The notes under the pieces are model-generated. The model was not told the origin of the DNA. It saw only the letters and a program-made list of their open reading frames with translations, and searched no databases. Shown piece after piece: positions 1 through 10,505 of a DNA stretch of 64,000 nucleotides. The DNA comes from Thermocaproicibacter melissae (GTDB lineage Bacteria > Bacillota > Clostridia > Oscillospirales > Acutalibacteraceae). The stretch spans positions 248,001-312,000 of the forward strand of contig NZ_CP101827.1 in assembly GCF_024498295.1 (NCBI RefSeq), in the 5' to 3' direction. The translations under genes and the position numbers were made by a program. Position 1 is the first letter of the stretch. Each line of letters begins with the position of its first letter.

Positions 1-1
1 G

Positions 2-262
2 TTCAAAGCGCAGGTAGACCTTCTTCGGGGCGAAACCGTTGACGTGGCATTCCTTCCGTGCGACCCGCGGCAGGGCAAAGACGCCGTTCTCGGATTCGAC
101 TATTTTATGAAAACAGTTAGTCCGCGTCATGCCGTGCCCATGCACTCCTTCGGCAACACCGACTTCTTTGAAATACTGGATACCGACCCCCGCACCGAGC
201 CGTACCGCAAAAAGATTCTGCAGTACCGTTCCCGCGGGGAAACGATGCTTGTAACAGATTAA
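2..262 (+). CDS. MBL-fold metallohydrolase, C-terminal part
   Basis: Open from the window edge in the frame beginning at base 2; only the last 86 residues are present. The segment has a FLPCDPR motif, a KTVSPRHAVPMHSFGNTD stretch and a MLVTD end, as in the C-terminal strands of UlaG/YcjG-like beta-lactamase-fold hydrolases, where the late Pro/His stretch sits next to the metal site. The metal-binding HxHxDH motif lies outside the window, so the substrate cannot be judged. It converges on nrdG and shares a bidirectional hairpin terminator with it. Family assignment is fairly likely. Confidence 0.6.
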   Translation, partial: FKAQVDLLRGETVDVAFLPCDPRQGKDAVLGFDYFMKTVSPRHAVPMHSFGNTDFFEILDTDPRTEPYRKKILQYRSRGETMLVTD

Positions 263-284
263 ATATTATGTTTACAATGAAAAA

Positions 285-318
285 CCTCCTGTTGCAGAAT
301 GGAAACTGCAACAGGAGG
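285..318. terminator. Bidirectional hairpin terminator (repeat family member 1)
   Basis: A 12-bp perfect stem, CCTCCTGTTGCA with TGCAACAGGAGG, closes a 10-nt loop containing GGAAA. T-rich tracts follow in both directions (TAATTTTTA on plus, TTTTT on minus), which suits the convergent genes on either side. A near copy with compensatory stem changes lies at 16405-16438. Confidence 0.85.
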
Positions 319-357
319 TAATTTTTATAATGCTTTGACGAGAGTCAAGACTGTCAT

Positions 358-861
358 TTAATAATCCGCAAGGACAACGGAGCCTGTTTTTCTCGTGGCG
401 TTCATGTCAATTATCCGCTGGTTGCGGCTTCCGCGGAAACGGAGGGAAAGATCTTTTTCCGCGAGCACAAACGGCCCGTCGATGAGCAGGTCGGTCTGCG
501 CCAAGAGGTCATCTACGTCCGGGTCATGCTTTGCGAGCAGCTGCTCGTAGAGGTAACCTGTAAACGTAACAACATCGAGGCCGCGGCTGTGCGCCATGCG
601 CGCCAGCTCCGCAAGCGGGGCAGGCTGGCAGAACGGTTCGCCGCCGCTTAAAGTAATACCCTTAAGGAGCGGGTTTTGGCAGATTTCCTCAAACAGCTTG
701 CGGATATCCACAACCTTGCCGCCGTCAAACGGGTGCGTCTGCGGATTGTGGCACCCGGGGCAGTTGTGCGGACACCCTTGGGTAAAAACGGTGTACCGGA
801 AACCGGGTCCGTCGACAATAGACTCCGGTTCCACACCGCTGATGCGCAGTTTATACTCCAT
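358..861 (-). CDS. nrdG: Anaerobic ribonucleotide reductase activating protein
   Basis: Radical-SAM activase that uses SAM and a 4Fe-4S cluster to install the glycyl radical on NrdD. The 167-residue length fits NrdG. The cluster motif is Cys30-x3-Cys34-x2-Cys37 (GCPHNCPGC), followed by the SAM-binding TLSGGEPF segment near residue 100. It starts 11 bases inside the end of nrdD, so the two are co-transcribed and probably translationally coupled. Both enzymes are destroyed by oxygen, which points to anaerobic life. Confidence 0.96.
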   Translation of the reverse strand: MEYKLRISGVEPESIVDGPGFRYTVFTQGCPHNCPGCHNPQTHPFDGGKVVDIRKLFEEICQNPLLKGITLSGGEPFCQPAPLAELARMAHSRGLDVVTFTGYLYEQLLAKHDPDVDDLLAQTDLLIDGPFVLAEKDLSLRFRGSRNQRIIDMNATRKTGSVVLADY

Positions 862-3235
862 GCTTCACCCGGTCTCTCTCCTCGGCCCTTTTCGCGTCAT
901 TCCAGCGGTCCATGGTACCCACGAGGTAGCCGGTAATACGGCGGATGCGCTCAAACTTCGGTCCTTCTTCCTCATGGCGGTGGCACTTCGGGCACTCGTT
1001 GTCGATGATGCCGTTGTAGCCGCACACCGGGTCGCGGTCGACCGGATGGTTGACGGCGCCGTAGCCGATGCCGTTCTCCTTCATGCAGCGCACCACAGCC
1101 TCAAATGCTTCAAGGTTCTTCGTGGTGTCGCCGTCGAGTTCCACATAGGTGATATGTCCGGCATTCGTTAAAGCGTGATAAGGCGCTTCAATCTGAATCT
1201 TGCGGAATGCCGAAATGGGGTAATAAACCGGCACATGGAACGAGTTGGTGTAATACTCGCGGTCGGTAATGCCCGGAATCTTGCCGTACTTCTTCTGGTC
1301 GATGCGTACGAAGCGGCCGGAAAGCCCCTCAGCCGGCGTTGCCAGCAGCGTGAAATTCAGGCCTGTTTTCTCCGACTGTTCGTCACAGCGTTTCCGCATG
1401 TGAGTGACTATTTCAAGCCCGAGTTTCTGGCTTTCTTCGCTTTCACCGTGGTGTTTGCCTGTAAGGGCCACAAGCGTCTCCGCAAGGCCGATAAAGCCAA
1501 CGCTTAAGGTACCGTGCTTCAGCACCTCCGCCACGCTGTCGGTCCATGCCAGCTTCTCGCTGTCAATCCACACCCCCTGTCCCATCAGGAACGGGTAGTT
1601 GTAGACCTTCTTGGAGCACTGAATCTTGAAGCGGTGAAGCAGCTGACGGAACACGAGATCAATGCGTTCGTCGAGCATTTGATAGAACTTTTTAATGTCC
1701 CCGTGTGCTTCAATGCCGAGGCGAGGCAGATTGATGGAAGTAAAGCTCAGATTTCCGCGTCCGCAGGTAACCTGGCGGTTCTTGTCATAAACATTGCCGA
1801 TTACGCGGGTGCGGCAGCCCATGTATGCCACCTCGGAGTTATAATCGCCCGGGCGGTAATACTGCAGGTTAAACGGCGCGTCCAGGAAGCTGAAGTTCGG
1901 GAACAGACGCTTTGCGCTGACGCGAATGGCGAGCTTGAACAGGTCATAGTTCGGGTCGCCGGGGTTGTAGTTGATGCCCTCTTTGACCTTGAAAATCTGG
2001 ACTGGGAAAATCGGCGTTTCGCCGCAGCCGAGTCCCGCCTCCGTTGCAAGAAGCAAGTTGCGGATTGCCATGCGTCCCTCGGGGGTGGTGTCGGTTCCGT
2101 AGTTCAGCGAGCTGAACGGAACCTGCGCGCCTGCGCGGGAATTCATGGTGTTGAGGTTGTGGACAAGCGCCTCCATCGCCTGGTAAGTCTTGCGGTCGGT
2201 GATTGCCGTTGCGCTGCGCACGGCAAATGCGTGTGCTTTTTCGGTTTCTTCGGCTGTAATCTCTTCCAAGCCGCAGGTGCGCTGATGCTCCGGAAGAAAT
2301 TCTTTGAGCTTCTTGCCGTAGTCATCGGTGGTTGCCAGCGTAATATCCGAACCGACCTTTTCCTTCACAGCATCCACGAGCGCGTTTGCGTCTTCTATGC
2401 TCATGTTGCGCGAAACCTGGAAGAACTTTGAAAGCTCATCGAAATAGCTGCGGCAGAACGTCTTTGCGACGCCCGGCGCCATGCAGTAATCGAAGTTCGG
2501 GATGCTCTGGCCGCCGTGCATTTCGTTCTGGTTCGCCTGAATGGCAATGCAGGCGAGGGCGGCGTAAGAAATGATGTCCTGCGGCTCGCGGAGCGTGCCA
2601 TGGCCGGTACAGAAACCGTTGTGGAACAGTTTCAGCAGATCAATCTGGCAGCAGGTCTCGGTGAGCATATAGAAATCTTCGTCGTGAATATGAATGTCGC
2701 CGTTCAAGTGCGCCGCGGCAATATCCTTGGGAAGAATGTAGTTGTTGATGAAGTATTTGGAACCTTCGGAACCGTATTTCAACATCGTGCCCATGGAAGT
2801 GTCGGCATCAATGTTGGCGTTTTCACGCTTGAGGTCAACGTCTTTGGAATCACGGAAGGTCAACTGATTGTAAATATCCATCAAGTCGCCCGCGGCCTGG
2901 CGAATCTTCGCGTGCTCTGCACGGTAAAGAATATACGCTTTGGCAGTCTTGGCAAAATCGTGCGAAATCAAGCGCTCCTCTACGGCGTCCTGCACCTGCT
3001 CAACGGTCGGCACGCCAATGCCTGCCACCGCATCTACGACTTCGCGTGTGAGACATGCGAGCTGTTCCTCGGTAATCGTCTCATCTTTTACAGCGTTGTT
3101 GGCGCGCCGGATGGCACTGCTGATTTTTTCCGGGTTAAACGGCACAACAACGCCGCTGCGCTTGCGAATCTTCTCCACTTTCGCAGTGATTTCTTTTGTT
3201 TTCACTGTCATTGTCTCCGAAGGCATCTTCGGCAT
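851..3235 (-). CDS. nrdD: Anaerobic (class III) ribonucleoside-triphosphate reductase
   Basis: Reduces ribonucleoside triphosphates to dNTPs with a glycyl radical. The chosen ATG gives 794 residues and follows an AGGAG-type site; a 51-codon upstream extension is open but crosses the promoter. An N-terminal ATP-cone (residues about 15-105, VVVPFNPEKI) provides allosteric control. Near the C-terminus are the Zn-binding cysteines (Cys738, then CPKC at 748-751) and the glycyl-radical motif RITGYLV, with Gly769 as the expected radical site. Followed by its activase nrdG. No other ribonucleotide reductase is in the window. Confidence 0.97.
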   Translation of the reverse strand: MPKMPSETMTVKTKEITAKVEKIRKRSGVVVPFNPEKISSAIRRANNAVKDETITEEQLACLTREVVDAVAGIGVPTVEQVQDAVEERLISHDFAKTAKAYILYRAEHAKIRQAAGDLMDIYNQLTFRDSKDVDLKRENANIDADTSMGTMLKYGSEGSKYFINNYILPKDIAAAHLNGDIHIHDEDFYMLTETCCQIDLLKLFHNGFCTGHGTLREPQDIISYAALACIAIQANQNEMHGGQSIPNFDYCMAPGVAKTFCRSYFDELSKFFQVSRNMSIEDANALVDAVKEKVGSDITLATTDDYGKKLKEFLPEHQRTCGLEEITAEETEKAHAFAVRSATAITDRKTYQAMEALVHNLNTMNSRAGAQVPFSSLNYGTDTTPEGRMAIRNLLLATEAGLGCGETPIFPVQIFKVKEGINYNPGDPNYDLFKLAIRVSAKRLFPNFSFLDAPFNLQYYRPGDYNSEVAYMGCRTRVIGNVYDKNRQVTCGRGNLSFTSINLPRLGIEAHGDIKKFYQMLDERIDLVFRQLLHRFKIQCSKKVYNYPFLMGQGVWIDSEKLAWTDSVAEVLKHGTLSVGFIGLAETLVALTGKHHGESEESQKLGLEIVTHMRKRCDEQSEKTGLNFTLLATPAEGLSGRFVRIDQKKYGKIPGITDREYYTNSFHVPVYYPISAFRKIQIEAPYHALTNAGHITYVELDGDTTKNLEAFEAVVRCMKENGIGYGAVNHPVDRDPVCGYNGIIDNECPKCHRHEEEGPKFERIRRITGYLVGTMDRWNDAKRAEERDRVKHGV

Positions 3236-3359
3236 ACTTCCTTTCTCCTGTTTGGCAGCATCCTTTTGGGGACCGCGATAAAAAAGTGCGCACAAAAAGC
3301 AGCGCGGCTTGTTTGTCTTCGATGCTGTGTTTCTTTCGTTTCTGTTTGTTGCAGAAACG

Positions 3360-3388
3360 ATTATACCGCGCTGCCCTCTTTGTGTCAA
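3360..3388 (-). promoter_or_regulatory. Sigma-A promoter of nrdDG
   Basis: On the minus strand a perfect TTGACA (3383-3388) and TATAAT (3360-3365) are separated by exactly 17 bases, about 125 bases upstream of the nrdD start codon. Such a consensus promoter would be strong unless repressed, which fits the putative NrdR boxes over and upstream of it. Confidence 0.85.
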
Positions 3389-3429
3389 TATTTTGTTTCC
3401 TTTTTTTATTTATCCTCTACATATTGTGT
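3383..3429 (-). promoter_or_regulatory. Candidate tandem NrdR boxes
   Basis: The distal box (3414-3429, minus strand ACACAATATGTAGAGG) matches 13 of 16 positions of the NrdR consensus ACACWATATWTWGTGT. The proximal box (3383-3398, AAACAAAATATTGACA) matches about 11 of 16 and contains the -35 element. Their centres are 31 bases apart, the three-helical-turn spacing typical of NrdR box pairs. NrdR represses ribonucleotide reductase genes when dATP is high. The nrdR gene itself is not in this window. Confidence 0.55.
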
Positions 3430-3430
3430 T

Positions 3431-4444
3431 TTACACAGTTCCAACAATACTGTCGATTTCGCTTAGCTCCTCGGCGGAAAAATCGAGCTTCGCAAGGCAC
3501 TTCACATCTTCGTCGATCTGCTCGGGGCGGCTGGCGCCGATGAGCACGCTCGCCATGGTCTTCTCACGGAGAATCCAGCTCAGGGCGAACTGTGTCATGG
3601 TCTGGCCGCGCCGCTCGGCGATTTTTTCGAGACGGGAAACCTTCTCAATCATCTCGGGCTTAATCGAGTTTTTGTTCAGAAAGACAGATTTTCCGTCTGC
3701 GCGAGAACCTGCGGGTATGCCGTGGTTATATTTGCCGGTCAGCACGCCCTGTGCAAGCGGACTGTAAGCCGTCATGCCGAAGCCGCATTTTTCCGCTGTG
3801 GGGAACAGTTTTTCCGTGTGGCGGTCCAGCAGATTATACCGCGACTGGCAGATAAGGCAGTGCACGCCCATGGAGTCCAGAATCTGAGCGGCACGTTCCG
3901 CCTCTTCCGGGCTGTAATTGGAAATGCCTACATAGAGTGCCTTGCCGCTCTTCACCGCTGTTGCCAGGGCGCCCATGGTCTCTTCCAGCGGCGTTTCCGG
4001 GTCGGAGCGGTGATGGTAGAAAATATCCACATAGTCTAGGCCCATGCGCTGCAGGCTCCTGTCGAGGCTCGAAAGGAGGTATTTTCGGGAGCCCCAGTCT
4101 CCGTAAGGGCCGGGGTGCATGTAGAAGCCCGCCTTTGTGGTGATGACCATTTCGTCGCGGTAGGGGTGCATGTCTTCCTTCATCAGGCGGCCGAAGGTTT
4201 CCTCGGCGCTGCCGACGGGCGGTCCGTAGTTGTTTGCGAGGTCAAAAACTGTAATGCCTTTGTCAAAAGCACGGCGCACAATGGCGCGGCAGTTCTCGTA
4301 GCTGTCGTATCCGCCGAAGTTGTGCCAAAAGCCCAGCGAGACAGCACTCATTTTCAGTCCGCTTTTGCCCACCCTGCGGTACAGCATCGTGTCATATCTT
4401 GTTTCGTCGGCTACATAGGGGGTAATGTCATTTTTCCTTTCCAT
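3431..4444 (-). CDS. Aldo/keto reductase (YghZ/Gpr-like)
   Basis: NAD(P)H-dependent (beta/alpha)8 oxidoreductase of 337 residues. Seen: the N-terminal YRRVGKSGLKMSAVSLGFW, the catalytic Asp/Tyr region ITVFDLANNYGPP, the Lys segment ITTKAG, and the His region VDIFYHHRSD, which suits the AKR14 L-glyceraldehyde-3-phosphate reductase group (established for YghZ; specificity here is inferred). An ATG preceded by AAGGAGG was chosen over a longer frame that runs into queH. It is the last gene of the hisS-vanZ-aspS-queH run and may be co-transcribed with it. Confidence 0.85.
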   Translation of the reverse strand: MERKNDITPYVADETRYDTMLYRRVGKSGLKMSAVSLGFWHNFGGYDSYENCRAIVRRAFDKGITVFDLANNYGPPVGSAEETFGRLMKEDMHPYRDEMVITTKAGFYMHPGPYGDWGSRKYLLSSLDRSLQRMGLDYVDIFYHHRSDPETPLEETMGALATAVKSGKALYVGISNYSPEEAERAAQILDSMGVHCLICQSRYNLLDRHTEKLFPTAEKCGFGMTAYSPLAQGVLTGKYNHGIPAGSRADGKSVFLNKNSIKPEMIEKVSRLEKIAERRGQTMTQFALSWILREKTMASVLIGASRPEQIDEDVKCLAKLDFSAEELSEIDSIVGTV

Positions 4445-4512
4445 TTTTATCTCCTCCTTGCTTATTTTGCTTTCGGGACCCTTGCTCCCGCAAGCTGCTA
4501 TCTGAAAAGACG

Positions 4513-5124
4513 TCAGCCACTCTGACGCTTTGAAAAAACACATCCGCAGTAATTCTGGCGGTAAAGGTTATATTGCCGGGAAAGCTCAATCGAGCGCTTA
4601 TAACCCCCGCGCTTCTTGAAATCCGAATGAAGATACTTCACGCCGTACTTTTTTTCGAGTTCCGCGCCAATGGCGTTTAGGCGTTCCGCATCCTTGTACG
4701 GAGAAAGCGAAAGCGTTGTGGTAAACCACTCAAAGCCGTTTTCCTTTGCATACTTGGCGGCCTCCTCTAAGCGCATGCGGTAGCAGATGGTGCACCGCTT
4801 TCCGCGCTCGGGGTCGGCTTCGTGGCCTTTGACTAGCTCAAAGAAGCGCTGCGGGTCATAGTTTCCGGCGGCAAAGCGTACCGGATTCTGCGTCGGCAGT
4901 TCCGCAAGCAGCCGCTGTACCTCCTCCACGCGCTTCTCATACTCCTGCTGCGGAGAGATATTTGGGTTGTAGTAGTACAGCGTAATATTGAAAAAACGCG
5001 AAAGGTACTCCAGCACATAGCTGCTGCACGGCGCGCAGCACGCGTGAAGCAGAAGGGAAGGCGTGCGCCCGCCCAAACCCTCGATGGTTTCATCGAGCCA
5101 CTTCTGGTAATTCACTTTTTGCAT
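4513..5124 (-). CDS. queH: Epoxyqueuosine reductase QueH
   Basis: Last step of queuosine synthesis: reduces epoxyqueuosine to queuosine at wobble position 34 of tRNAs with GUN anticodons (Asp, Asn, His, Tyr). This is the non-cobalamin QueH (DUF208) family, unrelated to QueG. The 203-residue protein shows HACCAPC (Cys29, Cys30, Cys33), a central CTICYRMRLEEAA motif and a C-terminal NYCGCVFS, the cysteine sets that hold the 4Fe-4S cluster and second metal. It begins 18 bases after aspS, so it is co-transcribed with synthetases of two of its substrate tRNAs. Confidence 0.93.
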   Translation of the reverse strand: MQKVNYQKWLDETIEGLGGRTPSLLLHACCAPCSSYVLEYLSRFFNITLYYYNPNISPQQEYEKRVEEVQRLLAELPTQNPVRFAAGNYDPQRFFELVKGHEADPERGKRCTICYRMRLEEAAKYAKENGFEWFTTTLSLSPYKDAERLNAIGAELEKKYGVKYLHSDFKKRGGYKRSIELSRQYNLYRQNYCGCVFSKRQSG

Positions 5125-5142
5125 GAAGCACCTCCTGCAGGC

Positions 5143-6933
<1,791 letters not shown>

Positions 6934-6987
6934 TGTTAAGAATTCCTCCAACTGTATGATTTAGAAAGATTAGATCCAGAAAGGCGG

Positions 6988-7593
6988 CTAAAAAATCGCC
7001 GCAAGGAAAGATTTCACGAGTATCTGGCAAAGGAAAATCGCCCAAACCGCTTTTTCGCGCTTGGGGACTGCCTTCGGAGCGGTTTTGTCCGCAGGCGCGG
7101 GTTTCTCGCCGGAAAGCGCTGCCTTGCTCAGCGGCAGGAACAGCAGATACCCCGCCATGCCGCCGAGCGTGTTGGTGAGCACATCGGTGATGTCCGCGAT
7201 GCGGGAATCGCCGGAAAAGAGTTGGAGAAATTCAATCCCCAAGCTCAAAGCCAGCGTCAATCCAGCCGTGCTGAAAAATCTCTTCCGGTAAATCAGCGGC
7301 AGGAACACGCCGAACGGAACCGTCATGATGAAATTCAGAACGATTTGCTTCTGTGCCCCTCGGTACCCGTTCATCACATCACGGAACGGTATCCAATTGA
7401 TGTGCAAGGACGGTACCCGAGTGGGCAGCAAAAGAGGCAACAAGGTAAAATGCAAAACGAAACAAAGGTAAACATAAAACGCCGTTCGGAAAAGCAAGCC
7501 CTTCCTGTCGCCGCGCCACCGCGGCAGCAGGACAGCAAAATAGACAAGTATGAGGCAGATAAAATCCGGAAGTTCCAGAAGGCACCTTCTCAT
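6988..7593 (-). CDS. VanZ family membrane protein
   Basis: A 201-residue integral membrane protein with about five hydrophobic segments. It has the VanZ-domain hallmarks: INWIPFRDV after the second segment, NFIMTVPFGVFLP, IEFLQLFSG and the DITDVLTNTLGGMAGY loop. VanZ homologues modulate glycopeptide (teicoplanin) resistance in van clusters, but most chromosomal copies have no defined role. The C-terminus carries a Lys/Pro/Ala-rich stretch before a final hydrophobic segment. Its place between hisS and aspS in a synthetase operon is unusual. Confidence 0.88.
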   Translation of the reverse strand: MRRCLLELPDFICLILVYFAVLLPRWRGDRKGLLFRTAFYVYLCFVLHFTLLPLLLPTRVPSLHINWIPFRDVMNGYRGAQKQIVLNFIMTVPFGVFLPLIYRKRFFSTAGLTLALSLGIEFLQLFSGDSRIADITDVLTNTLGGMAGYLLFLPLSKAALSGEKPAPADKTAPKAVPKREKAVWAIFLCQILVKSFLAAIF

Positions 7594-7672
7594 GATCCTT
7601 TTCCTTTCCGTCTATTGGGACGGACAGATTTTCAAGGTGTTCGGAATGTCTCTTCGTGTTTCGTGCCGAACC

Positions 7673-8971
7673 TTAAAATTTCAGGTCGCCGAAGTCCTCT
7701 GCCTCCGAACTGATGGCAGCGAACTGCTCCTCAAAGTTATCGTTCAGGTCGATATCCTTTTTTTCGCCCGTCTTCATGTTCTTGATGACGCCTTTGCCGG
7801 AAGCAAGTTCATCGTCGCCGAGCACAAGAGTGAACTTGGCTCCGATTTTGCCGGCGTACTTCATCTGCGCGTTCAGGCTGCGGTCCATTTCATCGCAGGC
7901 AGCCTCCACCGCACATTCCCGCAGCCGCTGAACGAGCTGGAACGCCTTTTTGCGCGCTGCGTTGCCGATGGACGCAATATACAGCTCACAGGGTTCTTCC
8001 TCGGGGAACTGCACTTTCTGTGCCTCCATGACGAGCAGCAGACGCTCAATGCCAAGGGCAAAGCCGAGCGCCGGCGTCTTTGCGCCGCCCATCTCTTCCA
8101 CGAGGCCGTCGTAGCGTCCGCCGCCGCAGACGGTGCTCTGCGCACCGAGGTCGTTGGAGACAAATTCAAACACGGTGCGGGTGTAATAATCGAGCCCGCG
8201 AACGATGGTGGGGTCGACCTCATACTCGATGCCAATGGAATCCAGCAAGTCCTTTACTTCCTCGAAGTGGCTGCGGCAGTCGTCGCAGAGATAGTCGAGG
8301 ATATGCGGAGCGTCCTTCGCGACCTCAGCGCACTCGGGCGATTTGCAGTCCAGAATGCGCATCGGGTTGCGATCGAGGCGGGAAAGGCAGGTCTCGCAGA
8401 GTCTATCCTTGTTTTGGGTGAAATAAGCCTTCAGCGCCTCGGCGTACTGCTTGCGGCAGCTGGGGCACCCGATAGAGTTGATTTTTAGCGTGAGGTTCTT
8501 CACGCAAAGCCGCTCAAACAGGCTGTGCGCAAACGCAATCAGGCCGGCGTCGGCAACCGGCAGGGCAGAGCCGAACATCTCCACGCCGAACTGGTGGAAT
8601 TCGCGCAGTCTGCCGGCCTGCGCGCGCTCGTAGCGATAGCATGGGGTGATATAGTAAACCTTCACGGGCATAGGCTCGTTGAACAGGCCGTGCTCCAGGT
8701 AAGCGCGCACGGCGCCCGCCGTTCCCTCCGGCTTGAGCGTGATGGAGCGGCCGCCCTTGTCCTCAAACGTATACATTTCTTTCTGCACAACGTCGGTTGT
8801 TTCGCCGACGGAGCGCTGAAACAGCCTAGTGTCTTCAAAAACCGGCGTGCGAATCTCGCGGAACCCGCTGATCTCCGCTTCGCTGCGCATTACACTCTCC
8901 ACGGCCTGCCATTTTCCGGCCTGTGAAGGGAGCATGTCCTGTGTGCCTCTTTGTGCTTTGATCAGTTCCAT
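7673..8971 (-). CDS. hisS: Histidyl-tRNA synthetase
   Basis: Class IIa synthetase, 432 residues. Motif 1 region GFREIRTPVFEDTRLF, motif 2 CYRYERAQAGRLREFHQFGVE, histidine-A motif GLDYYTRTVFEF, motif 3 ALGFALGIERLL, then the C-terminal anticodon-binding domain. The chosen ATG has AAGGAG eight bases upstream; a 15-codon extension lacks support. The gene lies directly downstream of the T-box leader, so its transcription should respond to tRNA charging. Confidence 0.97.
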   Translation of the reverse strand: MELIKAQRGTQDMLPSQAGKWQAVESVMRSEAEISGFREIRTPVFEDTRLFQRSVGETTDVVQKEMYTFEDKGGRSITLKPEGTAGAVRAYLEHGLFNEPMPVKVYYITPCYRYERAQAGRLREFHQFGVEMFGSALPVADAGLIAFAHSLFERLCVKNLTLKINSIGCPSCRKQYAEALKAYFTQNKDRLCETCLSRLDRNPMRILDCKSPECAEVAKDAPHILDYLCDDCRSHFEEVKDLLDSIGIEYEVDPTIVRGLDYYTRTVFEFVSNDLGAQSTVCGGGRYDGLVEEMGGAKTPALGFALGIERLLLVMEAQKVQFPEEEPCELYIASIGNAARKKAFQLVQRLRECAVEAACDEMDRSLNAQMKYAGKIGAKFTLVLGDDELASGKGVIKNMKTGEKKDIDLNDNFEEQFAAISSEAEDFGDLKF

Positions 8972-9004
8972 AATTTTCTCCTTTTTATTCGACAGTTTCT
9001 TTTC

Positions 9005-9236
9005 TAAAGATAACAATGCCCCCGCCCCGATAAAGGGACGAGGGAATCTTCCGCTCGTGGTGCCACCCTTTTTCAGGGGACAAAGCCCCCCTCAAAACGC
9101 CCCGTCTGCGCGCGGGACAAGCGCGGCTCGCGGATGTCTTCCCCAAGCGGGCACTGCTGGCAAAAGCGCTCTCAGCCGCGGCGCTTTCTCTCTTTGCCGG
9201 TCCACCGGGTACTCCTTCCGTTCATCGCCGGAATTC
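9005..9236 (-). promoter_or_regulatory. T-box riboswitch leader of the hisS operon
   Basis: On the minus strand the T-box sequence AGGGTGGCACCACG occupies 9056-9069. Upstream are stem-I landmarks: AGTA (in GGAGTACCC), AGAGAG, and a GCTGAGAGC distal loop flanked by pairing AAAGCG/CGCTTT arms. Downstream is a G+C-rich hairpin (9019-9044), the probable terminator; its T tract is weak (CATTGTTATCTTT). The triplet after GGGGAA on the 3' side of stem I is GAC (9136-9138), positioned like the glyQS specifier, suggesting tRNA-Asp. It overlaps CAT (His, 9134-9136). Element identity is firm; the specifier is inference. Confidence 0.9.
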
Positions 9237-9644
9237 TTATGATTTTTTCGGGTTCAGAATATCGCGCCATTCAAGGTCTCCGCGTTCCAGACCATGGATG
9301 AGCACTTCTGCCGTGGCAATATTTGTCGCAACGGGGATGTTGTGCATGTCGCACAGACGCAGCAGGTTCATGTCGTTCGGCTCATGGGGCTTCGGGTTCA
9401 GCGGGTCGCGGAAAAACAGCAGCAAGTCCACTTCATTGCAAGCAATGCGCGCGGCAATCTGCTGGTCGCCACCTTGTGAGCCTCCCAAAAAGCGCTGTAT
9501 CGTCAGTCCCGTTGCCTCTGCAACCATTTTGCCCGTGGTGCCTGTTGCGCATAGCGTGTGACGGCTCAGGATGCCGCAGTAGGCAATACAGAACTGAACC
9601 ATCAGCTCTTTTTTCGCGTCATGGGCGATCAATGCGATATTCAT
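9237..9644 (-). CDS. mgsA: Methylglyoxal synthase
   Basis: Converts dihydroxyacetone phosphate to methylglyoxal and phosphate, a bypass that relieves phosphorylated-sugar stress. Full length at 135 residues. Seen: N-terminal [10 protein letters not shown], phosphate-binding [20 protein letters not shown] and the [17 protein letters not shown] region with the catalytic Asp and His. The ATG follows GGAGGGAG. It sits at the end of the mreC-mreD-mrdA-minD run, a position mgsA also has in other Firmicutes. Confidence 0.96.
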   Translation of the reverse strand: MNIALIAHDAKKELMVQFCIAYCGILSRHTLCATGTTGKMVAEATGLTIQRFLGGSQGGDQQIAARIACNEVDLLLFFRDPLNPKPHEPNDMNLLRLCDMHNIPVATNIATAEVLIHGLERGDLEWRDILNPKKS

Positions 9645-9684
9645 AAACTCCCTCCAGTTGATTATGTATCTTTCGGCATTTATT

Positions 9685-10431
9685 CTAGAATTTATGTAGT
9701 GGCGGAAGCGGCACTTTCACGCCTTCCAGTCTTGCAGCAAGGCGGGCCAATGCCATGCCTCCGGGCGATTTTTCCGGTGCGGGTCTTGCGTTTGCCCCTG
9801 CCGCAGCAAGCTGCGGGTCATCCGGGATAACGCCGATTAACCGGACTCCGGCGGCGTCGATCACGGCGTCTAAATCCGGGTAATAGCCCTGCGCGCGGAA
9901 CGTAGCGCAGTGGAACCGGTTCACAATCAGTCTTTGCTGGGTGATGCCTGCTTCCAAAAGGCGCAGGTGCGTCTGCATGGTGTCACGCAGGCAGACCGGG
10001 TCCGGCGTTGCAACGAGCAGCGCGCGTTTTGCGGGAGCACAGGCACTTAAAAATCCCTGCCCAACCCCCGCCGGACTGTCAATCAGCACATGGTCGTAAT
10101 ACTTAGAAAGGATGCCGACCAGCTCGCGCATAATGTCAGGGCTGATAACATCTTCTTCCGTTTCCGGTGCTGGAAGAAGAAATAGGTTCGGAGAAAATGC
10201 GGAAACGTAAACGGCTTTATCCGGGTCCGCCGTGCCGGAAACAACGTCGGCAATGTCAAACACGCGGCGCTCCGCTATGCCAAGCATGTGGTCAAGGCTT
10301 CCGAGGCCCGCGTCTCCGTCAATCAAGAGCACGCGTTTTCCGCGCGCCGCCAGCGCGGCGCCGAGGCCCGCTGTGATGGTGGATTTTCCCGCTCCGCCTT
10401 TTCCAGATGTAATTACCGTTATTTTTTCCAT
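9685..10431 (-). CDS. minD: MinD-like septum-site ATPase
   Basis: Deviant Walker ATPase of 248 residues. P-loop [10 protein letters not shown] (residues about 9-18) carries the signature lysine; Walker A' is [13 protein letters not shown], and Walker B is HVLIDSPAG. MinD binds the membrane in its ATP form and positions division inhibition. The C-terminus ([13 protein letters not shown], then [11 protein letters not shown]) could form a short amphipathic helix, but it is followed by a Pro-rich tail rather than ending there. No minC or minE is adjacent, so a role in the classical Min system is inferred from family and position only. Confidence 0.82.
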   Translation of the reverse strand: MEKITVITSGKGGAGKSTITAGLGAALAARGKRVLLIDGDAGLGSLDHMLGIAERRVFDIADVVSGTADPDKAVYVSAFSPNLFLLPAPETEEDVISPDIMRELVGILSKYYDHVLIDSPAGVGQGFLSACAPAKRALLVATPDPVCLRDTMQTHLRLLEAGITQQRLIVNRFHCATFRAQGYYPDLDAVIDAAGVRLIGVIPDDPQLAAAGANARPAPEKSPGGMALARLAARLEGVKVPLPPLHKF

Positions 10432-10505
10432 GCAATAAACCTCATTATCATGTTACCACAGTTGTTTGTGGCAGTAAAGAACTTTTTTCGTCTAAATGCA
10501 TAATT

